From: JAHBVY01 sp964415255
Lineage (GTDB): Bacteria; Myxococcota_A; Polyangia; Polyangiales; Polyangiaceae
Length of the DNA stretch: 64,000 nucleotides
Direction of reading: 5' to 3'
Assembly (NCBI GenBank): GCA_964415255.1
Contig: CAYQAC010000005.1
Coordinates: 13,529-77,528, forward strand
Each line of letters opens with the position of its first letter. Within the stretch, counting starts at the first letter, position 1. Positions 50,931 through 58,593 of this stretch are shown here, in pieces. The notes under the pieces are model-generated. The model was given only the letters and a program-made list of their open reading frames with translations. It was not told the DNA's origin and did not search any database. The position numbers and the translations under genes were made by a program.

Positions 50931-51131
50931 CATTAACAAGGCCTCGCTTCGCCCTGCCAAACCCCCATCCCCCTCCAGACAACCAGCTCACCTGCCACGC
51001 TCACCGGCGGTGCTCAGCTGACCGCTCATGACACCTCCTGACGGAGACAGCCCAACCCAAATGCGGCGTCCAGCTGCCCAATGGGGCGTCACGGAGCTTG
51101 ACGCTCGGTCACCTCACGAGAGAATCCACCC

Positions 51132-51797
51132 GTGAGCGACACTGACGACCAACCGGTCGCCTGGGTAGAGCTGGCGATCCACGGCCGCGCCCGGTGCCGA
51201 CGTTGCCAGACGGCGATCTCCAGCCACGAGCCGCGCCTCGCTGAGCACGCGGCGCGTTCACGCCACCCGGGCGGCCCCACCACGCTCTGGTACCACCTCA
51301 CCTGCGGCGCGCTGAAGCGCCCCGAGCTCACCCTGCTCGCCCTCAACCACGGAGGGGGAGTCGCGCCACGAAGCTTGGAGCACCGCGCGGAGCAAGACCT
51401 CGCGAAGCAGCTCCGGCTAGCGCCCGAGGACGTCACGTGGCTCCGCAGCCTCGCCAGCGCCGGGCTGCGCTTCCCCGCGCTCACCGCGATGTTGGGGGTC
51501 GATCGCGCCGCCACGAGCGACGAAGCTTGCCCCCACTGCCGAGGGCAGATTGAGCTTGGAGCGCTCCGGGTCGCGCTGGCCATCGACACCGAACCGGGCG
51601 CGCCCCAAGCGCACCACTACCTGCACCTCGCCTGCGCCCACGCGCTCGCGCTCAAGCGCGCGGGCGAGCACACCGGCGATGCGCTGGCTGCGCTCGCTGA
51701 GCGGCTCACGCTCCTGGCCGAGCTCGCGGGGCTACGCCAGGCGCTGATCGAGGCGCTCCCGGGCCGAGCCGCTAGGACGACCAACGCTTCACCGTAA
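51132..51797 (+). CDS. Protein with two PARP-type-like zinc fingers
   Basis: 221 residues, GTG start. Finger 1: C22-R-R-C25 and W-Y-H55-L-T-C58; finger 2: C133-P-H-C136 and Y-L-H165-L-A-C168. The C-x2-C ... H-x2-C spacing of about 30 residues, the W-Y-H-L-x-C ending and the G-x-E-x-R-L pattern resemble zf-PARP fingers of eukaryotic poly(ADP-ribose) polymerase and ligase III, which recognise DNA breaks. No catalytic domain follows; the rest is helical. A role in DNA damage sensing is a guess. Followed by a TerB-like gene in the same orientation. Confidence 0.7.
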   Translation: MSDTDDQPVAWVELAIHGRARCRRCQTAISSHEPRLAEHAARSRHPGGPTTLWYHLTCGALKRPELTLLALNHGGGVAPRSLEHRAEQDLAKQLRLAPEDVTWLRSLASAGLRFPALTAMLGVDRAATSDEACPHCRGQIELGALRVALAIDTEPGAPQAHHYLHLACAHALALKRAGEHTGDALAALAERLTLLAELAGLRQALIEALPGRAARTTNASP

Positions 51798-52292
51798 GTC
51801 CACCTCAAACCCGACAACGAGAGCGGCTTGAAGGGAAGCAGCGCCGAGCAGCGGACCAGGGAAATCGGGCGCTTGCACGCCCTCACAGCCCGTGACACGA
51901 CGCCGTTCATGAGCGACTTACCACCCCTCAGCTTACGGACTTCTGACTACAGCCTTGAGCTAGTCAAGCTGCTCCTCCAAGTCGTCTGGGCAGATCACGA
52001 AGTCTCCTCCGAGGAGGCGAGCCGCCTGCGAGGCTTCGCCGCTGACCAAGGGCTGAGCGAGGCGCAGCTGACGGAGCTGGACGGCTACCTGCGCGGCTCG
52101 GCGCCGCTGCCACCGCCTAACTTGGGGCTCCTGCGTGAGCGCCGCGTGGAGGTGATGAGGTCCGTCCGCGCGCTCCTGGTGCAGCTCAGCGTGGGGGCTG
52201 AAGAAGACCACATCCTGAGCGAGCTCTCGGCGCTGCTCGGCTGAGCACTCCACGGCGGCGCGCCACCCGCTCTACCGTAAGTCGACCTCAAA
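51791..52292 (+). repeat. 19-bp direct repeats flanking the TerB-like gene
   Basis: ACCGTAAGTCSACCTCAAA occurs at 51791-51809 and 52274-52292, one mismatch apart. The TerB-like gene (51909-52244) lies exactly between them. Suggests a duplicated or inserted unit; no transposase is present. Confidence 0.75.
51909..52244 (+). CDS. TerB-like helical protein
   Basis: 111 residues from the ATG at 51909; an earlier ATG at 51828 adds 27 untypical residues. All-helical with the TerB start pattern (Y-S-L-E-L-V-K-L-L-L-Q-V-V-W-A-D-H-E-V-S-S-E-E) whose acidic A-D-x-E-V-x-x-x-E motif binds metal in TerB/DjlA N-terminal domains. It ends L-L-V-Q-L-S-V-G-A-E-E-D-H-I-L. TerB modules are adaptors in tellurite-resistance and stress systems. 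It is flanked by 19-bp direct repeats. Confidence 0.8.
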   Translation: MSDLPPLSLRTSDYSLELVKLLLQVVWADHEVSSEEASRLRGFAADQGLSEAQLTELDGYLRGSAPLPPPNLGLLRERRVEVMRSVRALLVQLSVGAEEDHILSELSALLG

Positions 52293-52349
52293 TCGGCGAG
52301 CGCCGACCCACTCGCCGCCACGCAGCACACGACTTTTCCGCGTGGGATT

Positions 52350-53126
52350 CTATCGCGCGAGGTGCTCCTGCGCTAGCGCCTCCACGGTGGGCAGCGTCAG
52401 CCCATGGGAGCGAGCCTGGGAGAGCACGCGAGCGAGGCGCTCCTCCGCGCTGCGGCCGCGGCAGCCGTGCTGAGGATCGGCCTGGATGGCCGCGCGCACA
52501 TCGCTCATCAGCGGCTCAAGCTCGAGCGAGCGCCCGAGCAGCGCCGACTGGTGCTGCACCAGCTCCTGTGAGAGGGCGGTGACGAGCGCCGGTGCCCCCT
52601 CGAGCAGCTCCCCAGCGCTGCCGCCGGTGCGGAGCCCCGCCAGGTTCAGCAGCAAGATGTACAGGTTCTTGACCACCAGCGCGTGGTCACGCTCAAGCTC
52701 GGAGGGGACCACCTGAAACGGCAGCTTGAGCTGCGTGAGCGCCTCCGCCACCAGCGCCGCCCGCGGACCATGGAGCACGCTCGGGCGAATCGAGTGCGGC
52801 GGGCGCTCCCCCTTCTTCTCGAACCACACCACCGCCACCGTCGGGTTAATCAGCTTCCCTGGCCAGCTGCCAGGCAAGAGCTCATTTTGCACCAGCACCG
52901 CACTATCCGTCAGTGAAGCTGGCAAGTCAGCGAGCGCGCTGGGGAGCGCCGCCTCCCCCACGGCGATCAGCGTGCCCTCAGGCCGGAGGCTCGCGAGCTC
53001 GCGCGGCTCGCCCCCGCGCAGGAGCGGCACCACCTCACGCCCCAGCTCGCGCCACGCGCGCGCGAAGAGCCCGCCGAGCTGCCCCATGCCCATCACCACG
53101 ACCGCGCGCGAGCTCGCCTCGAACAT
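52350..53126 (-). CDS. NAD(P)-binding Rossmann protein, ketopantoate-reductase-like
   Basis: 258 residues. Starts with the Rossmann loop V-V-V-M-G-M-G-Q-L-G-G-L-F. The region V-Q-N-E-L-L-P-G and the helical C-terminal half (V-V-K-N-L-Y-I-L-L-L-N-L) follow the order of ketopantoate reductase/ApbA-type dehydrogenases, but the family is diverged and the catalytic Lys of PanE is not certain. A distantly related dehydrogenase is the safest call. It is divergent from the redoxin gene. Confidence 0.7.
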   Translation of the reverse strand: MFEASSRAVVVMGMGQLGGLFARAWRELGREVVPLLRGGEPRELASLRPEGTLIAVGEAALPSALADLPASLTDSAVLVQNELLPGSWPGKLINPTVAVVWFEKKGERPPHSIRPSVLHGPRAALVAEALTQLKLPFQVVPSELERDHALVVKNLYILLLNLAGLRTGGSAGELLEGAPALVTALSQELVQHQSALLGRSLELEPLMSDVRAAIQADPQHGCRGRSAEERLARVLSQARSHGLTLPTVEALAQEHLAR

Positions 53127-53216
53127 CTGACCTCTGTCACACGATCACCTGGGCGCGCCCACCGCTATTTGGCCACCGCTCTAGCCTCTTGGCAGAAGGC
53201 GCTCTAAAACTCCGAG

Positions 53217-53954
53217 ATGATTCGACTCAGCACCCCCCTCGTCTTGGGCCTCGCCCTGGTCACCTTCGCCTGCAACGAGAACAAGCCAGGGCCCACCCCA
53301 GCGACCGCCGAGACCACGAAGGCGAACGCTGAGACCGCCACCACGGCGGAGGCGCCCCAAGGCCCCGGCGCGGCGGAGGCGAAGCCCGCCGTCGACGCGA
53401 AGCCGAAGGGCGCGGCCGTCGGCCAGCCTGCCCCCGACTTTGAGCTCAAGGACCTGAAGGGCGAGTCCGTCAAGCTCTCGTCCTTTAAGGGCAAGGTGGT
53501 GGTGCTCGAGTGGTTTAACCCAGGCTGCCCCTACGTGAAGGCGTCGCACACCAAGGGCTCACTCGTGGGCACCGCGAAGAAGCACCTGGACGGCGGCGGC
53601 GTGTGGCTCACCATCAACTCGAACGCCGAAGGTAAGCAAGGCGCGAGCATGGATGAGAATAAGCAGGCAGCCGAACAGTACGGCTTCAGCCACCCGCTCT
53701 TGCTCGACACAGAGGGCACCGCCGGTAAGCAGTACGGCGCCACGCACACGCCGCACATGTTCGTCATCAATGAAGAGGGCACGCTGGTCTACGCCGGCGC
53801 AATCGACAACTCACCTGACGGCTCCGGGGAGTCACCCAAGGGCGGTACGCTGGTGAACCACGTGACCGAGGCGCTGAAGGACGTCTCCGAGAAGAAGCCC
53901 GTGCGCACCCCAGAGACCGAGGCCTACGGCTGCTCGGTCAAGTACAAGAGCTGA
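53217..53954 (+). CDS. Redoxin-family (AhpC/TSA-like) lipoprotein
   Basis: 245 residues. Signal peptide with lipobox T-F-A-C (Cys19), then an Ala/Thr/Pro-rich linker to about residue 65. The thioredoxin-like domain has V-G-Q-P-A-P-D-F-E-L-K-D, E-W-F-N-P-G-C104-P-Y-V (one peroxidatic-type Cys, the resolving Cys is not adjacent), and the cis-Pro loop T-P-H-M-F-V-I-N. This matches the redoxin subgroup with F-N-P-x-C-P-Y, often periplasmic. Likely a thiol-disulfide or peroxide-reducing lipoprotein. A last Cys (Y-G-C-S-V) near the C-terminus could be the resolving partner. Confidence 0.9.
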   Translation: MIRLSTPLVLGLALVTFACNENKPGPTPATAETTKANAETATTAEAPQGPGAAEAKPAVDAKPKGAAVGQPAPDFELKDLKGESVKLSSFKGKVVVLEWFNPGCPYVKASHTKGSLVGTAKKHLDGGGVWLTINSNAEGKQGASMDENKQAAEQYGFSHPLLLDTEGTAGKQYGATHTPHMFVINEEGTLVYAGAIDNSPDGSGESPKGGTLVNHVTEALKDVSEKKPVRTPETEAYGCSVKYKS

Positions 53955-53965
53955 GCGTTTGGGCT

Positions 53966-53989
53966 CGGGGGGTTGGGCACCGCGCTGGG
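53966..53989 (+). repeat. Dispersed G-run repeat, copy 11
   Basis: CGGGGGGTTGGGCACCGCGC then TGGG, shortly after the redoxin stop. Confidence 0.7.
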
Positions 53990-54004
53990 TTCGCACTGTA
54001 AAGC

Positions 54005-54025
54005 GGGCGGGTTCAAAACCCGCCC
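54005..54025. terminator. Terminator-like hairpin between redoxin and metallophosphoesterase genes
   Basis: GGGCGGGTT-CAA-AACCCGCCC, perfect 9-bp stem with a 3-nt loop, between converging genes. Confidence 0.7.
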
Positions 54026-54035
54026 CTCCAGCTGA

Positions 54036-54120
54036 ACCAAGCGCTAGTCTTCGGCTAGCGCCGCCAGCGACGCAGCGGCACCGCAGCCTGACCAAGCGCT
54101 AGTCTTCGGCCAGCACCGAC
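54036..54120 (-). repeat. 55-bp duplication of the metallophosphoesterase gene end
   Basis: ACCAAGCGCTAGTCTTCGGC occurs at 54091-54110 across the gene's stop; at 54036-54055 the first copy reads identically for 20 bases. The downstream copy also forms a hairpin GCGCTAG-TCTTCGG-CTAGCGC. Confidence 0.8.
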
Positions 54121-55034
54121 AGCGCCGCGCGGCGCGCGAGGCGATCGCGGCGCCGGCGCTTGCGCGCCACCGCCTCCTCACGCTGCTGCTCCTTGCGCCC
54201 CGAGGGGCGGCGCCCTGGGTGAGGCGCCTGCTCTAGGCCCTGTTCGGCGCTGGTGCCAAGCTCGAACAGAGCGACCTCAGGCCGCGCGCGCTCCCCCACC
54301 CGAAGCCCGAACACCGAGGCCCCGATCCCCGCGCTGACGTACACCGCACCCTCCGCGCGCTCACCATGTCGACAGCCATACAGACCATGCACGTAGCGGT
54401 GGCCTGCCAACTTCCCCAACATGAAGCGGTGGAGCCCACCCACGGTGATCTGCCCTGAGTGCGTGTGCCCCGACAGCACCAGGGACACCCCCGCGTCCCA
54501 TAGCCGATCGGCCTCTTCGGCGATGTGGCTGAGCCCGAGCGTCGGCAGCGAAGGGTCCATCGTGGCGAGCGCGCGGCCGGTGTCTGCGTGGCCGGTGTAG
54601 GCGTCATCCAGCCCCACCAGCTGCAGCGACTGCCCCCCCAGCGAGTAGACGGTGGCCTCATTCATCAGCACCTGGACGCCCGCGCGCTCCAGCGCGCAGC
54701 GCACCTGCCGCGCGCCCGCCCAGTGGTCGTGGTTGCCGAGCACCGCCACCTTGGGGCCGGCGATGGCACCGACGACCTCAGTCAGGAGCTCGAGGTAGTC
54801 TAGGCTGTGGGCGACGTAGTCGCCCGTCAGCACGGTGAGATCAGGCTTCGCCTCGTTGGTGAGCTCCGCCGCCGCCCACTGCAGCTCATCGCTCGTCACG
54901 CGGCCAAAGTGCTGATCGGTCAGGTGCGCGACGGTGAGCGGCGCCTTGAGCTGCGCTTCAAGGGGCCGGGTGCCAGCGAAGCGCCGGACGGCGATGCGCT
55001 GCTTCGGGTCGCTCTTCGGTAGGGTGAAAGCCAT
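54099..55034 (-). CDS. Metallophosphoesterase (YkuE-like)
   Basis: 311 residues. All calcineurin-type metal motifs are present: D-Q-H-F-G, L-T-G-D-Y, G-N-H-D-H, L-S-H-I near residue 175 and G-H-T-H-S-G-Q. The last G-H-T-H-S-G-Q-I is typical of the YkuE/UDP-diacylglucosamine-pyrophosphatase-like membrane-linked esterases. No membrane helix is evident; the C-terminus is a long basic tail (R-K-R-R-R-R-D-R). It hydrolyses phosphate esters or pyrophosphates; substrate unknown. Confidence 0.92.
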   Translation of the reverse strand: MAFTLPKSDPKQRIAVRRFAGTRPLEAQLKAPLTVAHLTDQHFGRVTSDELQWAAAELTNEAKPDLTVLTGDYVAHSLDYLELLTEVVGAIAGPKVAVLGNHDHWAGARQVRCALERAGVQVLMNEATVYSLGGQSLQLVGLDDAYTGHADTGRALATMDPSLPTLGLSHIAEEADRLWDAGVSLVLSGHTHSGQITVGGLHRFMLGKLAGHRYVHGLYGCRHGERAEGAVYVSAGIGASVFGLRVGERARPEVALFELGTSAEQGLEQAPHPGRRPSGRKEQQREEAVARKRRRRDRLARRAALSVLAED

Positions 55035-55142
55035 CCGTGAGGGCTCAGCGTAAGGCGGGGGTTCGGGTCGTCAACCAGCGCCACCAGCGGCTAGCCTCCA
55101 CTTTTGTTCGCCAAGGCCCGCTTGACGACTACGCTCCGCGCC

Positions 55143-57605
55143 ATGTCGAAGGTGCCCCCATCGGACCCCACCCCAGAGAGCGAACGCGAAGCCGCCCCCG
55201 CGACGGACGCCGAGGCGACGAGCGAACCTGCAGCCGATGGCGGCGGACCCTCCACGAGTGACTCATCGGAGGATGACGCAGCGGATGGGGATGCCCAAAC
55301 CAAAGGGGAGGATGGCGGCGGAGAGGATGACGACGCGCCCTCACCCAAGCGCGGTGCCCAACCCCCAACCCAAGCGAGCGAAGACGACGGCGAGCCGTCC
55401 AAGCCCGACGGGGAAGCCAAGGCCGCGTCAGACGACGACGATGATGACGATGACGATGACGATGATGAGGAGGACGTACCTCCTCAGCCCAGCGCGAAGG
55501 CCAAGCAAAGCGCCAAGCCTGCCAAGGCCAAGGCCGCGTCAGACGACGACGACGACGACGACGACGACGATGAGGAGGACGTACCTCCTCAGCCCAGCGC
55601 GAAGGCCAAGCCAAGCGCCAAGCCTGCCAAGGCCAAGGCCGCGTCAGACGACGACGACGACGACGACGATGACGACGATGACGACGATGAGGAGGACGTA
55701 CCTCCTCAGCCCAGCGGGAAGGCCAAGCCAAGCGCCAAGCCTGCCAAGGCCAAGGCGGAGCCGGCGCCAGCCCCAGAGCCAGCGCCGCGACGCACGTGGC
55801 TCTACGCGCTCGTTGGGGTGGCGCTGTTAGGAGGCGGTGCGCTCTTGTGGCGCCAGAACGAGCAGACGAAGGCCGCCGAGCATGAGGCGAACCTAACTGA
55901 CAACTGCAAGCTGCGTGCGAACAAGGCGGCTTGTGATGAGCTGTGTCGGCGGGAGCCCCCGAACGATGAGGCCTGCCTGATCCACGCCAAGGCGCTCGAT
56001 GAGGCTGACCAAGACGCGGCGCGCGTTCGCGAGATCCTGAGCGGCCTGTGTGAGCGCGATCAGCTTGAGGGCTGCGCGCGGCTCGGGCGCGTGCTGCTCA
56101 ATGACAAAGGTGAGGCGCGCGACGAGGTGCGCGCCGCAGAGCTGTTCGACAAGAGCTGCAAGGGTGGGAGCGCGCTTGGCTGCGCGGGGCGGGCGCACAT
56201 GCTCATCTTGGGGCTCGGTGGGCTCAGCAAGGATGAGGAGGCGGGCTACAAACTAGCGGAGCAGAGCTGCGGCGATGAGGAGCCGCGCGGCTGCACCTTG
56301 CTCGCCACGGCGCTCCTGAACGGTGTGGGGACGGAGCGCAATCCGCCCAAGGCCTATGAGCTGTTCGACAAGGCCTGTAGTCAGGACATGGATCGAGCCT
56401 GCCTCGGCAAGGGAGTGATGCTGTTCGAGGGCTTCGCGGAGCACAAGCCGGACCCCGAAGCGGCGGTGAAGCTGTTCAAGCAGGCTTGCTCCGGTAAGGA
56501 CGCCAAAGAGGGCTGCGTGCAGCTCGCCTTGGCTTACCTCTCGGGGCGCGGCGTGGAGCGCAACCCGGCGGAGGGCGTGCGGCACTTACAAGCGGCCTGC
56601 GATGAGGCCGCCCCTGCAGGCTGCGCCGAGCTGGGCCAGCTGTACATGACCGGCACCGGCATCGAGGTCGACGCTAAGAAGGCAGGTGCGCTGTTCACTC
56701 GCGCCTGTGATCACAAGCACATCGCCGCCTGCCTCGCCGTGGGGAAGGCCAAGCTGGTCGGCGCCATGGGCTTCGATCGTGAGAAAGATGGCCCCGCCGG
56801 CGCCAAGCTGATCTCGGACAGCTGCGAGGGCGGGGACACCGGTGCCTGCGTGGAGCTCGCCACGCTCGAGCTTCAAGGCGTGGGCGCCATCAAGCAGGAC
56901 GGCACGAAGGCCAAGGAGCGCGTCGCCAAGGCCTGCGAGAAGAACCACGCGCGCGCCTGCACCGTGCTCGGCGGCATCATCGCGCAAGGGCTCGACGGCA
57001 CCAAGCCAGACCCCAGCGCCTCTGCCAGCTTCTTCAAGAAGGCCTGTGACCATAAGGATGGCGACGGCTGCGCCTTCTATGGCGCGCAGCTCGCCGACGG
57101 CAGGGGGATCCCCCAGAAGCGCGACAAGGGGCTCGAGATGATCCAGAGGGCGTGCCGCGAGCTGGGGAGCATCCAAGGCTGCACCATGTACGCGCAGGCG
57201 CTGATGCTCGGCGGGGGCGGCGCGGCTCAAGAGAAGGAGGGCCTCGAGATGGCCGAGCAGCTGTGCGTTCAGGGCGAGCTGCGCTCATGCATCCTCGCCG
57301 CCAGCGGACACTTCGACGGGCGCGGCGCCAAGCGCGACCAGGTGCGCGGCACCATGTTCGTGCTGGCTGCCTGCGAGGGCGGCTTGCCCCCCGCCTGCGA
57401 GATGAAGAAGCGTATCCCCGCGGATATGGTGCGTAAGGCGGAGCGCCAGATCAAGAAGAACAGCGACGAGGCGCTCGCCAAGCTGAAGGAGGCGCAGGCG
57501 AAGGGCGCCATCATCCCCGGGCTGAGCGGCCTGCCTGGCATGCCCGGCGCCCCAGGAGCGCCGCCAGCACCCAGCGCAGCCCCTGAAGCGTCCCCCGCAG
57601 ACTAG
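55143..57605 (+). CDS. Sel1-repeat membrane protein with three Asp-rich tandem repeats
   Basis: 820 residues from the ATG at 55143; an upstream ATG at 55104 adds 13 residues. The first 230 residues are acidic and disordered, with three 35-39-residue units each holding 10 to 14 consecutive Asp, then E-E-D-V-P-P-Q-P-S and a Lys/Ala/Pro stretch. A membrane helix lies near 231-248. The exported C-terminal part has about a dozen Sel1-like repeats, each with two Cys (A-x-L-F-D-K-S-C-K-G-G, G-C-A-x-L), as in Helicobacter Hcp proteins whose repeats are disulfide-linked. The tail is Pro/Ala-rich. A G-run repeat copy lies inside the acidic part. Possible Ca2+-binding or charge tether; function unknown. 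Confidence 0.9.
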   Translation: MSKVPPSDPTPESEREAAPATDAEATSEPAADGGGPSTSDSSEDDAADGDAQTKGEDGGGEDDDAPSPKRGAQPPTQASEDDGEPSKPDGEAKAASDDDDDDDDDDDDEEDVPPQPSAKAKQSAKPAKAKAASDDDDDDDDDDEEDVPPQPSAKAKPSAKPAKAKAASDDDDDDDDDDDDDDEEDVPPQPSGKAKPSAKPAKAKAEPAPAPEPAPRRTWLYALVGVALLGGGALLWRQNEQTKAAEHEANLTDNCKLRANKAACDELCRREPPNDEACLIHAKALDEADQDAARVREILSGLCERDQLEGCARLGRVLLNDKGEARDEVRAAELFDKSCKGGSALGCAGRAHMLILGLGGLSKDEEAGYKLAEQSCGDEEPRGCTLLATALLNGVGTERNPPKAYELFDKACSQDMDRACLGKGVMLFEGFAEHKPDPEAAVKLFKQACSGKDAKEGCVQLALAYLSGRGVERNPAEGVRHLQAACDEAAPAGCAELGQLYMTGTGIEVDAKKAGALFTRACDHKHIAACLAVGKAKLVGAMGFDREKDGPAGAKLISDSCEGGDTGACVELATLELQGVGAIKQDGTKAKERVAKACEKNHARACTVLGGIIAQGLDGTKPDPSASASFFKKACDHKDGDGCAFYGAQLADGRGIPQKRDKGLEMIQRACRELGSIQGCTMYAQALMLGGGGAAQEKEGLEMAEQLCVQGELRSCILAASGHFDGRGAKRDQVRGTMFVLAACEGGLPPACEMKKRIPADMVRKAERQIKKNSDEALAKLKEAQAKGAIIPGLSGLPGMPGAPGAPPAPSAAPEASPAD
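55350..55374 (-). repeat. Dispersed G-run repeat, copy 12, inside a coding sequence
   Basis: C-rich orientation GCGGTGCCCAACCCCCAACC plus CAAGC. It encodes R-G-A-Q-P-P-T-Q in the same frame as the R-G-A-V-Q-P-P-T of copy 5. Confidence 0.75.
55420..55760 (+). repeat. Asp-codon-rich tandem repeat units
   Basis: Three units of about 105-117 bp, each starting AAGGCCGCGTCAGAC, then a GAC/GAT run of variable length (10-14 codons), GAGGAGGACGTACCTCCTC and a Lys/Ala/Pro-coding tail. Unit-to-unit length differences lie in the Asp runs, as expected from slippage. Confidence 0.85.
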
Positions 57606-57612
57606 CGCACGT

Positions 57613-58593
57613 CTATTGGAGCGACGCCCCATGGGTCGGCTCCAGCGCCCACAGCGGCAGCTTGGGCTTGCCCTGCGCCGTCGCCCAGCCCGCCGCTGGG
57701 CGCCCCGCGCGATAGTCAGCTAGGTAGTCACAGTAGGCCAACCAGAAGAGCACGGCGCCGCCCACCATCATGCGGCGGTGAAGGCCCAGCGCGGCGCGGC
57801 GCCCCCAAGCTTCCCCCTTACCTGCCCTGAGCGCGCGCCCCCAGCGCGCTAAGAACTGATCAGTCAGCAGCAAGAGGGGCAGCGCCAGCAGACACAGCCG
57901 CGGGTACAGCCCCACCGCCATCCCTAAGATGATCCCAACCCACGACACCGCCATCAGCGCCCGCCCGGCTCTGAGCGCGCCGAGCGGCCCGTGAGTGACC
58001 ACCCGCGTGCGGTAGCCCCGCGCGGCGTCTTCGGGCGCTTGGAACACCTGCGCGATGAAGTAAGCCCCCAAGATCCAGCTCGCCACCAGCACGCCGCTCA
58101 AGCCAGCGCGCCACGTGAGCGGCAGCCCAGTCACCAGCGCCCCGGCGAGCGGCGTGAGCACCCCATAGCCTAAGAGGTTCACCAGCGGGCCGCCGACGGG
58201 GTGCGCCTTCCACCTCGCCTTGGGGTGTGAATAGAGCACGGCGAGCAGCGCCGAGGACAGCGCGCATAAGGCGGCGCCCCAGGTGGCGCACGCCGTGATC
58301 CCCACGCCCAGCGCGAGCGCACCGTAGCCGAAGCGCTCCACCCCGGGGGGCACTTGGGCTTTATCACGCTGAAACAGAACCTCCCCCTGATCGCGATCGA
58401 GCCCCGCGTTGAGCCACAAGCTCCCAGCGCTGAGGCACCACCAGCCTAAGATGAGCAGCCCCAAGTCGCCCACACCCCGCGGCCCGACGCCCCAATCCCA
58501 CAGCATGAACCCATAACCGATGAGCACGACCCAGATCAGCCAGAACGTGCCCTCGGGCCGCGACAAGCGCCACAGGTCGCGGGTGAGCTGCAT
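57613..58593 (-). CDS. UbiA-superfamily prenyltransferase-like membrane protein
   Basis: About 326 residues from the ATG that overlaps the upstream stop (TGATG). Eight to nine membrane helices. The first Asp-rich loop reads N-A-G-L-D-R-D-Q, equivalent to UbiA N-D-x-x-D-x-x-x-D, and the second A-P-E-D-A-A-R-G. Such enzymes attach prenyl groups to aromatic or other acceptors in the membrane. The motifs are incomplete, so activity is likely but unproven. Coupled to the hydrolase/acyl-CoA synthetase fusion, which suggests a lipid-linked pathway. Confidence 0.8.
   Translation of the reverse strand: MQLTRDLWRLSRPEGTFWLIWVVLIGYGFMLWDWGVGPRGVGDLGLLILGWWCLSAGSLWLNAGLDRDQGEVLFQRDKAQVPPGVERFGYGALALGVGITACATWGAALCALSSALLAVLYSHPKARWKAHPVGGPLVNLLGYGVLTPLAGALVTGLPLTWRAGLSGVLVASWILGAYFIAQVFQAPEDAARGYRTRVVTHGPLGALRAGRALMAVSWVGIILGMAVGLYPRLCLLALPLLLLTDQFLARWGRALRAGKGEAWGRRAALGLHRRMMVGGAVLFWLAYCDYLADYRAGRPAAGWATAQGKPKLPLWALEPTHGASLQ

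Noticed and set aside
53980..54030. tRNA-like 3' half (a GTA-containing loop and a T-arm-like GGTTCAAAACC)
   Set aside because: No matching 5' acceptor or D-arm could be found and the stem is a perfect palindrome, so a terminator between converging genes explains it better.
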